A stretch of DNA of 64,000 nucleotides, from positions 2,138,501 through 2,202,500 of the forward strand of contig NZ_CP009286.1 of NCBI RefSeq assembly GCF_000758685.1, written 5' to 3'. Numbering within the stretch: position 1 is the first letter of the stretch; every line of letters starts with the position of its first letter. This DNA is from Paenibacillus stellifer (GTDB lineage Bacteria > Bacillota > Bacilli > Paenibacillales > Paenibacillaceae). A model generated the notes under the pieces. That model was not told where the DNA came from, ran no database searches, and saw only the letters and a program-made list of their open reading frames with translations. The translations under genes and the position numbers were made by a program. This document shows, piece after piece, positions 42,186 to 50,457 of this stretch.

Positions 42186-42294
42186 TCAGGCAGAGCAGCC
42201 GTTTCGCGCATGTACGCGCGGTAGAAGGGTGACTGTCGTTCAGAGCGTCTTTTTGTCTATTGTCAGGCATAAAGGCATATAAGGAGGGAAGGAA

Positions 42295-43770
42295 ATGGAA
42301 GGATGGATCACGAGTGTCGGCATCGATCTCGGAACCAGCACGACCAAGTGGCTGCTGTCGAGACTGAAGCTGACGCGGACCTCAGGCGGCTTCGCTCTGC
42401 CGAAATACGAAATCACCGAACGGGTGGTGGAATATGCCAGCCCTATTTATCCGACGCCCCTGCTGGGAGACGACCGGATTGATGTTCCGTCCGTTGTCTC
42501 TCTTCTGGATAGGGAATACGTTAGAGCGGGTTTGCTTCCCGCTCAGGTGCAAACCGGGGCTGTCATTATAACCGGAGAGACCGCCACCAAGCGGAACGCC
42601 GAGGAGCTGGCCCATGGATTGGCCCGGCATGCCGGGCAGTTCGTGGCAGCCGCGGCGGGAGCCGACCTGGAGTCGCTACTGGCAGGCAAAGGCTCGGGCG
42701 CACAGCGGTATTCGCTGGACCGGGACGAGGTGATCGCGAATGTGGATGTTGGCGGAGGGACCGCCAATACCGCGTACTTCCGCCGGGGCCGGATGATCGC
42801 GACCGCGACGTTCCATATCGGCGGACGCCTGGTCCGCCTGGAGGAGAGCGGCCGGCTCACCTACACGGCCGCTCCCCTGCGGGCGTGGCTTGACGGCCAG
42901 GCCGCCGCCACTGTGCCCGAAGCCGGTTCCACGGCTTCGCTGCAGGAGCTGCGCATGCTGTGCGCAGCTATGGCCGACACGCTGCTGCGCTGCGTGTCCG
43001 GCGAGCCCGCGGCGCTCCGGGAAGCGCAGCCGCTGCTCGTGGGGGCGCCGGCCGTGCCGCTGCCGGCGCCGGGGGAGATCTGGATCTCGGGCGGCGTCGG
43101 CGCCCTGATCGGGGAGACTCCGCCGCGCAGCATGGCGGAGACGGCGCGGCACGGGGACATTGGACCGCTGCTTGCGGCCGAGCTGGCCGCAAGGGCAAGG
43201 TCCTTTCCCGTGCCGGTGCGGGCTGCGGAGCATCCCGCGCGGGCGACGGTGATCGGGGCGGGCACCCGGACCACGGAGGTCAGCGGCGCGACGATGTATT
43301 ACAGCCCGGGCCTGCTGCCGCTGCGTAACATCCCGGCTGCTGTCTGCGAGCTTCCGGAGGAAGCAGCTGACGCCGGGGAGGACGCCCGCCTGCTGCGGGA
43401 GGCCGTGGCGGAGGCGGTGCAGCGGGCGCTGTCCGTGTACGGCCAAGCCGGCGGCGACCCGCCCTTCGCACTGTGCCTTCGGTCCGGCGGCATCTGCTCC
43501 TACCGGAGGCTGCAGCGCATTGTTGATGCCCTTCTGCCGTCTTTTGAAGCTGACGGCCTGCGGGAGAAGATTATGCTCCTGGTATGCGAGAGCGACATGG
43601 CGAAATCGCTGGCCTACATGCTGCTGGGCAGGCTGCCGGAACCCCGGCGGAGCAGACTGGTCTGCCTGGATCAGCTGTCGCCCAGTGACGGGGACTATCT
43701 CGATGTGGGGGAGCCGATCAAGGAAGATGTGGTGCCGGTCGTGATCAAGAGCCTGGTGTTTGGTGGATAA
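42295..43770 (+). CDS. eutA: Ethanolamine ammonia-lyase reactivating factor EutA
   Basis: A 491-residue ASKHA-fold chaperone that exchanges damaged cobalamin in ethanolamine ammonia-lyase using ATP. The N-terminal phosphate loop GIDLGTSTTKW (residues 9-19) and the second, VDVGGGTANTAYF, are clear. AAGGAGGGAAGG precedes the ATG. The 43000-43450 stretch is very GC-rich. First gene of an eutA-eutB-eutC set. Confidence 0.92.
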   Translation: MEGWITSVGIDLGTSTTKWLLSRLKLTRTSGGFALPKYEITERVVEYASPIYPTPLLGDDRIDVPSVVSLLDREYVRAGLLPAQVQTGAVIITGETATKRNAEELAHGLARHAGQFVAAAAGADLESLLAGKGSGAQRYSLDRDEVIANVDVGGGTANTAYFRRGRMIATATFHIGGRLVRLEESGRLTYTAAPLRAWLDGQAAATVPEAGSTASLQELRMLCAAMADTLLRCVSGEPAALREAQPLLVGAPAVPLPAPGEIWISGGVGALIGETPPRSMAETARHGDIGPLLAAELAARARSFPVPVRAAEHPARATVIGAGTRTTEVSGATMYYSPGLLPLRNIPAAVCELPEEAADAGEDARLLREAVAEAVQRALSVYGQAGGDPPFALCLRSGGICSYRRLQRIVDALLPSFEADGLREKIMLLVCESDMAKSLAYMLLGRLPEPRRSRLVCLDQLSPSDGDYLDVGEPIKEDVVPVVIKSLVFGG

Positions 43771-43786
43771 GGTGGAGGTGAAGGAA

Positions 43787-45151
43787 ATGAAGCTTTCGAT
43801 CTCTTTAAGGGGAACGGAATACCGGTTCAGGGATTTGAAGGATGTGATGGCCAAGGCGAACGAAGAGCGCTCCGGTGATTCGCTGGCCGGTATCGGCGCA
43901 GGTGATATGACAGAGAGGATTGCCGCCAAATCGCTGCTCGCGGATTGTCTGCTGTCGGACATCCGGGCGAATCCGCTGCTCCCGCCGGAGACTGACGAAG
44001 TATCCCGGGTGATCGAGGAGGATGTCGACGAGGGCGTATATGCCGGGATCAGCGGATGGTCGGTCGCCGAGCTTCGCGAGCATATGCTGCGTACCGAAAC
44101 TTCCGGCAGCGAGCTGCTGCGGCTGGGCCAGGGACTGACAAGCGAGATGATCTCCGCCGTCTGCAAGCTGATGTCCAATCTGGACCTGATTCAGGCGGCA
44201 TCCAAAATCGAAGTGATCACGACATGCCGGACCTCAATCGGGCACCGGGGTACGCTGGCTTCACGGGCACAGCCCAACCACCCGTCCGATCATGTGACCG
44301 GAATCAAGGCCTCACTATTCGAGGCGCTGGCATACGGGATCGGGGACGCGGTTATCGGCATCAACCCCGTCAGCGACACGACGGAGACGATGAAGGCACT
44401 GCTGTATGCAACGCAGGAAGTCATCGGCCGCTTCAGCATCCCTACCCAGAACTGCGTGCTGGCCCATGTTACGACCCAGATGCGGGCGGTGAACGAGGGC
44501 GCTCCCGCCGATATGCTGTTTCAGAGCCTTGCCGGTACGGAGGAGGGGAACAAGGGCTTCGGCATCGGCCTTCAGCTGCTGCAGGAAGCGGATGCCCTGA
44601 TCAGAGAGCGGGGGACGGCGCCCGGTCCGAACCGCTGGTATTTCGAGACCGGCCAAGGCTCGGAGCTGTCTTCAGGCGCCCATTTCGGCATCGACCAGGT
44701 GACGCTGGAAGCGAGATGCTACGGGCTTGCCCGGAGATTTAAGCCGTTCATCGTGAACACAGTCGTCGGGTTCATCGGTCCGGAATATTTGTACGACAGC
44801 AAGCAGGTTATCCGGGCCGGACTGGAGGATCACTTCATGGGCAAGCTGCATGGGCTGCCGATGGGCGTGGACATCTGCTATACGAATCATATGAAGGCCG
44901 ACCAGAATGATATGGAGGTGCTTGGCGTGCTGCTGGCTTCGGCGGGCGTCAACTTTGTCATCGGCGTGCCGATGGCGGATGACTGCATGCTGAATTACCA
45001 GTCACTGGGCTACCACGATATCGCGGCTCTGCGCGAGACGCTCGGACGCCGGCCTGCTCCTGATTTTGAAAAATGGCTGGAGGCGGCGGGCATTATGGAA
45101 GGCGGAAAGCTGACCCCGGCGGCGGGCAATGCCAGAAGGTTCATGTTCTAG
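43787..45151 (+). CDS. eutB: Ethanolamine ammonia-lyase large subunit EutB
   Basis: A 454-residue TIM-barrel subunit that, with EutC and adenosylcobalamin, converts ethanolamine to acetaldehyde and ammonia. Family blocks include LMSNLDLIQAASKIEVITTC, SRAQPNHPSDH and DICYTNHMKADQNDMEVL. GTGGAGG lies 8 nt before ATG 43787; a GTG at 43760 is in frame and overlaps eutA. Length is normal. Confidence 0.96.
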   Translation: MKLSISLRGTEYRFRDLKDVMAKANEERSGDSLAGIGAGDMTERIAAKSLLADCLLSDIRANPLLPPETDEVSRVIEEDVDEGVYAGISGWSVAELREHMLRTETSGSELLRLGQGLTSEMISAVCKLMSNLDLIQAASKIEVITTCRTSIGHRGTLASRAQPNHPSDHVTGIKASLFEALAYGIGDAVIGINPVSDTTETMKALLYATQEVIGRFSIPTQNCVLAHVTTQMRAVNEGAPADMLFQSLAGTEEGNKGFGIGLQLLQEADALIRERGTAPGPNRWYFETGQGSELSSGAHFGIDQVTLEARCYGLARRFKPFIVNTVVGFIGPEYLYDSKQVIRAGLEDHFMGKLHGLPMGVDICYTNHMKADQNDMEVLGVLLASAGVNFVIGVPMADDCMLNYQSLGYHDIAALRETLGRRPAPDFEKWLEAAGIMEGGKLTPAAGNARRFMF

Positions 45152-45181
45152 AATGGTCAAGCGACAGGGAGGGGAGCGGAA

Positions 45182-45916
45182 TTGGAAGTAAATCCGGACG
45201 CGAAGGGAGCAGAACCGGGCGAGGACCGGTTCCGGGATTGGATGAAGCTTACGCCGGCGAGGCTGGATGTGGGCCGTACCGGAACGCGGCCGTTGACCCG
45301 GGACATGCTGAAACTGCGTCTTGACCATGCTGAAGCGGTCGACGCGGTATACGGGGAAGTCAAGGAGGAGACGCTTGGTGAATTCGGGCTGTTCACGGTG
45401 GAGACGCAGTACAGGGACAAGGAGCATTATTTGAAAGCCCCGGACAGCGGCCGTGTCCTGACCCCTGAGGGCGCACGAACCGTCTCCGACCGCTGTATGC
45501 ATAGTCCTCAGGTGCAAATTGTCGTATCCGACGGACTCAGCGCCAGAGCTATAGACGATAATCTGCGGGATGTGCTGCCCGCGCTGCGCGATTCGCTCTC
45601 CGCCAACGGGCTGAAGGAGGGGACTTCTTTTTTTGTAAAAGGCGGAAGGGTTGGCGTCATGGACGATATCGGACGGCTGCTGGAGCCTGAGGCGCTTGTT
45701 CTGCTGATTGGAGAGCGGCCGGGGCTGGTAACCGCCTCCTCAATGAGCGCGTATATGTGTTACAGGCCGCGTCCGGGACGGAAGGATTCCGACCGGATGG
45801 TCATCTCGAACATTCATATCAGCGGAACGCCTCCCGTTGAAGCCGGAGCGCATATCGGGACATTGCTGCGCAAAATGATTGAGCAGAAGGTCAGCGGCGT
45901 CAAGCTCGAAGTTTGA
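45182..45916 (+). CDS. eutC: Ethanolamine ammonia-lyase small subunit EutC
   Basis: A 244-residue small subunit completing the cobalamin site. Blocks: LTPARLDVGRTGTRPLTRDM, LRLDHAEAVDAVYGEV, VVSDGLSARAIDDN and GERPGLVTASSMSAYMCY. Start TTG 45182 follows GGAGGGGAG. No microcompartment shell, aldehyde or alcohol dehydrogenase, transporter or regulator gene follows, so downstream acetaldehyde handling must be encoded elsewhere. Confidence 0.95.
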   Translation: MEVNPDAKGAEPGEDRFRDWMKLTPARLDVGRTGTRPLTRDMLKLRLDHAEAVDAVYGEVKEETLGEFGLFTVETQYRDKEHYLKAPDSGRVLTPEGARTVSDRCMHSPQVQIVVSDGLSARAIDDNLRDVLPALRDSLSANGLKEGTSFFVKGGRVGVMDDIGRLLEPEALVLLIGERPGLVTASSMSAYMCYRPRPGRKDSDRMVISNIHISGTPPVEAGAHIGTLLRKMIEQKVSGVKLEV

Positions 45917-46083
45917 GCGATGTGATGTGCCTGAATTCCGGCGATCAGCCGCAGCCGGGGCTGCGCACCCGCCTCTTTTTGAATATAACGCCTTCTGTCC
46001 GGTTAGGGAGAGGCGGTTGTCCAGTTCGGCATCCAAGCCGCCATCATAGTCTATTAGCAGCTGGAACAGAGAAGGCGGTGGGG

Positions 46084-46971
46084 ATGTTGGTTAAGGTATC
46101 GGTTCTGCTGCCCGCTTACAATACATCGAATTACATTGAGGAAGCCATTCACAGCCTGCTGCAGCAGACATATCAGGATTTCGAGATCATCGCGATTGAC
46201 GACGGTTCCACAGACGGGACGCTGGACAAGATCCGGGCGTTCGGTGACTCCCGAATACGGGTGGTCACCCACCCGGTCAACAGAGGTTTGGTCAATACCC
46301 TGAACGAAGGGCTAACCTTGTCCAGGGGGGAATATATCGCCCGTATGGACGGAGACGATATATGCATGCCGCAGCGTCTGGAACGTCAGGTGGCGTTCAT
46401 GGACGCCAACCCGCATATCGGCGCAGCCGGTTCTCAAGCAGTACTGCTGGGTCTGGATCAAGTGACGGATAAGCCTCTGCATCATGAGGAGATCCGCTGC
46501 TGGCAGCTGTTTCACTGCACACTGATTCATCCTACCGTCATCCTGCGGAGATCGGTGCTGGAGGCGAACGGAATCCAGTATTTATTCTATCCTCATGCCG
46601 AGGATTATGAGATCTGGAACCGTCTAGCCGATGTTACCGGCTTGGCGAATCTGCCGGAAGTGCTGCTGTATTACCGGCAGCATCCGGGACAGGTGTCCAA
46701 CCAGTATCAGGGCCTGCAGGCACAGACGGCTGAATTAATCCGGAGGAAGCAGCTGCGGCGGCTTGGCCTTGAGCCCTCCTATGAGGAGTATCAGATCCAT
46801 CTGGATTTCTGCCATTATAGAATCAAGGTCCATGATTATACGGCCTATTCCAAAGCGTTCGCCTGGGCGCAGAAGATAATTCAGGCGAATGCGGAGAGAC
46901 ATCAATACGACCCGGAAACGCTAAGCATGGTGCTGTCCCGCTGCTTCAAGATGTCGGAAGCGTTCAGCTGA
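46084..46971 (+). CDS. Glycosyltransferase family 2 protein
   Basis: A 295-residue GT-A enzyme. N-terminal SVLLPAYNTSNYIEEAIHSL, then IDDGSTDGT and the metal-binding DGDD (RMDGDDICMP). Probable role in surface polysaccharide or protein glycosylation. The frame opens at 45913, but ATG 46084 after GGTGGGG starts the conserved domain. No membrane helix, so cytosolic. Confidence 0.9.
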   Translation: MLVKVSVLLPAYNTSNYIEEAIHSLLQQTYQDFEIIAIDDGSTDGTLDKIRAFGDSRIRVVTHPVNRGLVNTLNEGLTLSRGEYIARMDGDDICMPQRLERQVAFMDANPHIGAAGSQAVLLGLDQVTDKPLHHEEIRCWQLFHCTLIHPTVILRRSVLEANGIQYLFYPHAEDYEIWNRLADVTGLANLPEVLLYYRQHPGQVSNQYQGLQAQTAELIRRKQLRRLGLEPSYEEYQIHLDFCHYRIKVHDYTAYSKAFAWAQKIIQANAERHQYDPETLSMVLSRCFKMSEAFS

Positions 46972-47002
46972 CCCTGGCTATCAAAACGTGAGCAATAGAA
47001 TA

Positions 47003-47117
47003 AGGGGATGTCCCGAGTGTGATATGCCCCCCATTCAATAGACAGGTGATATCATTCAACCTGCTGCTGAAAGGGGGGCATAGCAGAGCCATAACGTGGC
47101 TGCCCGGGATATCCCCT
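47003..47117. repeat. 115-bp three-arm palindromic element
   Basis: Outer arms AGGGGATGTCCCG (47003) and CGGGATATCCCCT (47105) pair at 12 of 13. Inside, TATGCCCCCC (47023) pairs with GGGGGGCATA (47073) and encloses CAGGT/ACCTG (47043, 47059). AGCCA (47087) pairs with TGGCT (47097). This gives a three-way junction. There is no T run and no ORF. It may be a structured RNA, a REPIN/MITE-like repeat or a double-strand terminator between converging genes. Confidence 0.7.
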
Positions 47118-47153
47118 GATTGTTGTTATGCGAATTCTGGTTGACTTGCGCGG

Positions 47154-47702
47154 TCAGGTCACACTTGATATTCCCGCCTGTTTATTCCACTTTGACAGGA
47201 TGTAGCTTTTGACTTGCTGTGCCACTTGGGACGGGGGTGTACAAGTTGTGTCAATTGTAGGCATCGGCGGATTGTATTCGGTGTCCGCATGATCGAGAAG
47301 CCACTGGGCAAATTGCTTATGCTGCAGCAGCATATCGTCCGTCCATATGGCGTTGTCTCCGCGGCTGCGAAGGCGGAAATTGCGGGTTGCATCATCACAG
47401 TGCAAGTTGATAAAGCATAGTTCACTAAAATGAGTGTAGGTATCGCATTTTTGCGCATCCCAAGGCATGAACGTTCCGCATATAATCGTGCCTCTCCCTG
47501 ACAATGCCACAGATTTAGCAAAATGAAGCAGCAGGTTGTATCTGTCCTGATATTCGAGCTTAGAACCTGTTGTGCCGAAATTATCGTCATCCGTGCTGAA
47601 CAGAACAAATTCAGGCATTTGTTCTCTTAGCTCATGCATTACGGTTGTCTTTCCTACGCCACTGGCTCCTGTGATAATAAATAATGGCAGTTTCTCTTGC
47701 AT
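47154..47702 (-). CDS. P-loop kinase-like protein
   Basis: 182 residues from ATG 47702, after AAGGAGA at 9 nt. Walker A GASGVGKTT at residues 12-20, and DDDNFG after FVLFST. A lid-like helical region follows (RLRSRGDNAIWTDDMLLQHK). Resembles small nucleoside or gluconate-type kinases, or a nucleotide-binding protein of that fold; substrate unknown. The open frame continues upstream without a site. Confidence 0.75.
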   Translation of the reverse strand: MQEKLPLFIITGASGVGKTTVMHELREQMPEFVLFSTDDDNFGTTGSKLEYQDRYNLLLHFAKSVALSGRGTIICGTFMPWDAQKCDTYTHFSELCFINLHCDDATRNFRLRSRGDNAIWTDDMLLQHKQFAQWLLDHADTEYNPPMPTIDTTCTPPSQVAQQVKSYILSKWNKQAGISSVT

Positions 47703-47948
47703 AATCCGGTTCTCCTTATAGGCTGCATAATAGGGTCCAGCCCTTGATGAAGGCCGCGCCTTGGCTGGATGCCAAATGACGGAGCCGTCAACAAGCTGCT
47801 GAAGCAGGCGTCTGGCAGACTGCAAAGGAGTGATTCCCCAAGCAATGGGAGAATCACTCTTTTGTCTTTGCAGGGTTAGCGGATGACGGAATGGGCTGTC
47901 TCTGCCATGCAAATCTGCTTCAGAGCCAGCGGTTTTCGCTTCTCCGGG

Positions 47949-49229
47949 TTATTCGATGTGCGATTGGAGGGGCAGATACACGTCCCGAAAGCGTTCGAAA
48001 TCCGCCTTGCGGCATTCCAGTTCAAGTCTGGTGCCGTTCTCCTCGTAGCTGACCGCCTGTACAAGGGCGTGTTCATTGAAGTAGGAGACTACATTTCCCC
48101 GGTCAAAAGGGATCAGAACCTCGCAGCTTACATAATCGGTAAAAATGCGGCTGCGAATCAGCGACATCAGCTCATCCAGGCCGCTTCCTTCGGCGGCTGA
48201 CATGATCACGCCGTTATCCGTGGCGAACGGATACGCGGAATCTGTGAGATCGGCCTTGTTATAGGCGTAAATCATCGGGATGTCATCAACCCCGAGCTCA
48301 CTCAGCGTCTCCCGGGTCACTTCCATCTGCTGCTCGTATTTCGGATTGGCATAATCCGCGACATGAATCAGCAGATCCGCTTCCGCGATCTCTTCAAGGG
48401 TCGAACGGAACGCCTTGACCAGATGATGGGGCAGCCGGCTGACGAAGCCGACCGTATCGGTCAGCAGGAAGGTCTTCTTGTCCGGCAGTGTTATTCTTCT
48501 GACCGATGTCTCCAGGGTGGCGAACAGCATGTTGCGCGCCAGTACATGCTTATCCGGTCCGGCACCGCTGTAATCCATAATGGCGTTGAGCAGGCTGGAC
48601 TTGCCGGCGTTCGTATACCCGACGAGGCAGACGACGGGGATTTCATTCTTCCCGCGCTGCTTGCGCTGGATTTGGCGCCGCGCCACGAGCCGTTCGAGCT
48701 CCTCTTGCAGCGAGGCGATCCGGTCCAGTGAGGCTCGGCGGTCCAGCTCGAGCTTCGTCTCGCCGGTGCCCCGGTTCTTGAGCCCGGAGCCGCCTCCCTG
48801 GCGGCCCAGCGAATCGCGCTGTCCCGCAAGCCGGGTCAGCATGTACTGCAGACGGGCAATCTCGACCTGAAGCTGTGCTTCCTTGGTCTTGGCCCGCTCG
48901 GCAAAGATATGCAGAATCAACATCGTCCGGTCCAGAACCTCGCGCCCAAGCTTGCGCTCCAGGTTGCGGATTTGGGAAGGGCTAAGCTCCCCGTCAAAGA
49001 TCACAGCCGATACGTCCAACTGGTCGGCCAGCGCCGCCAGTTCCTTCAGCTTGCCGGAGCCGATGTAATGGGCGGCGTTGGTCTTGGCGGCCTTCTGGGT
49101 AACTTCTCCCACAGTCTCAATGCCGCATGCCGCGGCGAGATTGCTCAGCTCCTCCATCGAATAAGCGAAGTCTTCGTCCTGTTGAAGCTGGACGCCGACA
49201 ATAATGGCAGTGGTGGTCATGGATTCCAT
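47949..49229 (-). CDS. hflX: Ribosome-associated GTPase HflX
   Basis: A 426-residue GTPase that splits or rescues stalled ribosomes; some family members give macrolide-lincosamide tolerance. N-terminal HflX domain with the coiled-coil region (LERKLGREVLDRTMLILHIF, RAKTKEAQLQVEIARLQYML) and the Gly-rich RQGGGSGLKNRGTGETKLE. Then the G domain: G1 GYTNAGKSSLLN, G3 DTVGF, G4 NKAD. AGGAGGAAT lies before ATG 49229. A structured leader of about 380 nt ending in a terminator directly precedes it. Confidence 0.94.
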   Translation of the reverse strand: MESMTTTAIIVGVQLQQDEDFAYSMEELSNLAAACGIETVGEVTQKAAKTNAAHYIGSGKLKELAALADQLDVSAVIFDGELSPSQIRNLERKLGREVLDRTMLILHIFAERAKTKEAQLQVEIARLQYMLTRLAGQRDSLGRQGGGSGLKNRGTGETKLELDRRASLDRIASLQEELERLVARRQIQRKQRGKNEIPVVCLVGYTNAGKSSLLNAIMDYSGAGPDKHVLARNMLFATLETSVRRITLPDKKTFLLTDTVGFVSRLPHHLVKAFRSTLEEIAEADLLIHVADYANPKYEQQMEVTRETLSELGVDDIPMIYAYNKADLTDSAYPFATDNGVIMSAAEGSGLDELMSLIRSRIFTDYVSCEVLIPFDRGNVVSYFNEHALVQAVSYEENGTRLELECRKADFERFRDVYLPLQSHIE

Positions 49230-49270
49230 ATATTTATTCCTCCTCGTGTCGTTACAGGTTAGATCACAAC

Positions 49271-49648
49271 AAAAAAAGCACAGGCATCTGCCTGTGCGGT
49301 TGCACTAGTGGTGGAGGACACGGAAGGAAAGGGTCGCATACGGTAAACCTGCTAAGCGGATGGAGTGGACGCGGCGCGTTTCTCTCATCAACTCGAACGG
49401 TCAGCCCTAAGGTTCAACATGGCCCATAGAGGGGGTCAGTCATCGAACCTCCGTAAGGGAGCGGCTTAACGCCGCGGAAACCCGAACGGGGAGCCGGTAT
49501 ATCCGTATGAATCAGGGTTACCCTGTACATGAACAGACCTATCCTGGAGTCCTCCACCCGCAGGCAGAGTAATGGCGCAGTTAAATTAGGCGCGCACATT
49601 TCGAATCCGGATAAAATCTATCACGTGTAACCCTCCATTCCTAAAGTT
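49271..49648 (-). promoter_or_regulatory. Structured hflX leader with terminator/antiterminator
   Basis: The promoter at 49655 predicts a start near 49648. A 12-codon leader ORF comes first, then about 250 nt closed by a perfect helix GGTGGAGGAC/GTCCTCCACC (+ strand 49310-49319 with 49549-49558). An intrinsic terminator (GCACAGGCA/TGCCTGTGC, + strand 49278-49297, then seven T) ends 40 nt before the hflX ATG. The sequence flanking the closing helix (+ 49558-49567) can pair with the 5' arm of the terminator (+ 49288-49299) with a 2-nt bulge, making an antiterminator. Inner pairing AGGTTC/GAACCT also exists. Not matched to any RNA family I know. Confidence 0.7.
49586..49624 (-). CDS. hflX leader peptide, 12 codons
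   Basis: GTG start at 49624 with GGAGGG 6-7 nt upstream. The peptide is MIDFIRIRNVRA. It contains Arg-X-Arg (RIR, residues 6-8), the +X+ motif at which macrolides stall ribosomes in several resistance-gene leaders. It lies at the 5' end of the structured leader. Function as an attenuation peptide is inference. Confidence 0.6.
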   Translation of the reverse strand: MIDFIRIRNVRA

Positions 49649-49654
49649 AAGTCG

Positions 49655-49683
49655 ATTCTAACACGGGAGGGATTGCTTGGCAA
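49655..49683 (-). promoter_or_regulatory. Promoter of the hflX leader
   Basis: On the - strand TTGCCA, a 17-bp spacer and TAGAAT preceded by TG (extended -10). Confidence 0.8.
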
Positions 49684-49846
49684 ATCTTTTCATCCAACTT
49701 CGCATTTAATCCGTGGGCTCTATTAATGCATATTAAACGGGTAGGAAATATGAGATATAATTCACTGACAACTGGGAAACTGGCCGATAAACTGGCGGAA
49801 GACAGCAGGAATCCGGCCGATAAAAATCAGAGGAGAGTGAACGAAG

Positions 49847-50302
49847 ATGAGCGAAATCAGAGGCGGAATCGTTGATTATTTGAATGGCACCCGGTTTGTG
49901 GTGCTGGCGACTGTGAACCAGGATGGCGCGCCGGAGGTGCGAACCCTCGGCGGGTTCGCAGTGGACGGCTACAAGGTGTATTTTTCAACGGATGAGGGAA
50001 CGGAGAAGGTGAAGCAGATCCGGAGCAATCCGGCTGTGACGCTCCTTTTTCAACATGAGAACCAGGAGCTTGCCGGCTTTGTGAATGTGTCGGTCCGTGG
50101 CGAAGCCCGGCAGGTTGACAATGCGGAGGAGCTGGCACATGCGATAGCAGCGCTCGGAAACCGGAATCCGCGGTTCAAGGAACGCGCTGACAAAGGAGAG
50201 CTTGCGAACACCGCAATCATCGGAGTAACGGCCTCCGAGATCAAGGTGCTCGATTTTGCCAAGGGTAGAGGCGCCGAAGCGGTTGAGGTGATTGCAGTAT
50301 AG
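49847..50302 (+). CDS. Pyridoxamine 5'-phosphate oxidase-like flavin protein
   Basis: A 151-residue split-barrel protein of the PNPOx family. N-terminal LATVNQDGAPEVRTLGGFAV and KVYFSTDEGTEKVKQIRSNP follow the flavin- or F420-binding pattern; the remainder is a beta barrel. Members include general stress protein 26 and heme-degrading or flavin-reducing proteins, so the reaction is open. AGAGGAGAG precedes the ATG. Monocistronic, ended by a terminator. Confidence 0.85.
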   Translation: MSEIRGGIVDYLNGTRFVVLATVNQDGAPEVRTLGGFAVDGYKVYFSTDEGTEKVKQIRSNPAVTLLFQHENQELAGFVNVSVRGEARQVDNAEELAHAIAALGNRNPRFKERADKGELANTAIIGVTASEIKVLDFAKGRGAEAVEVIAV

Positions 50303-50366
50303 GCTGAAGTGGGACGAACCGTCCTTTGGCGGCCAGCTAGATGAAAATGAATGGGATGCACATGTG

Positions 50367-50391
50367 GGATGCCTCTGGGCATCCTTTTTTG
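50367..50391 (+). terminator. Intrinsic terminator
   Basis: GGATGCC/GGCATCC stem on TCTG, then six T. Confidence 0.92.
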
Positions 50392-50457
50392 CGCAGCTAT
50401 CCGTTATAATATTTCTGAATCAAGTGTGCGAGATTAACGACGGAGGTAGACAGACAC

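Noticed and set aside
42190..42260. ANTAR-type attenuator or cobalamin riboswitch before eutA
   Set aside because: The GC hairpin near 42195 has a hexaloop but not the A1/G4 pattern of ANTAR targets, and no B12-box or GCCACTG motif is visible.
42676..44178. A 500-codon - strand ORF opposite eutA/eutB
   Set aside because: High GC produces long antisense frames; the + strand genes are unmistakable.
49300..49570. RNase P RNA, tmRNA, SRP RNA, T-box or group II intron as identity of the hflX leader
   Set aside because: None of their invariant motifs (for example TGGNACCGCG, the RNase P GAGGAAAGTCC, or an intron domain V) is present.
49414..49599. A 61-codon ORF on the - strand inside the hflX leader
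   Set aside because: No ribosome binding site, odd composition, and it coincides with the paired leader RNA; the 12-codon ORF just upstream has the good site.
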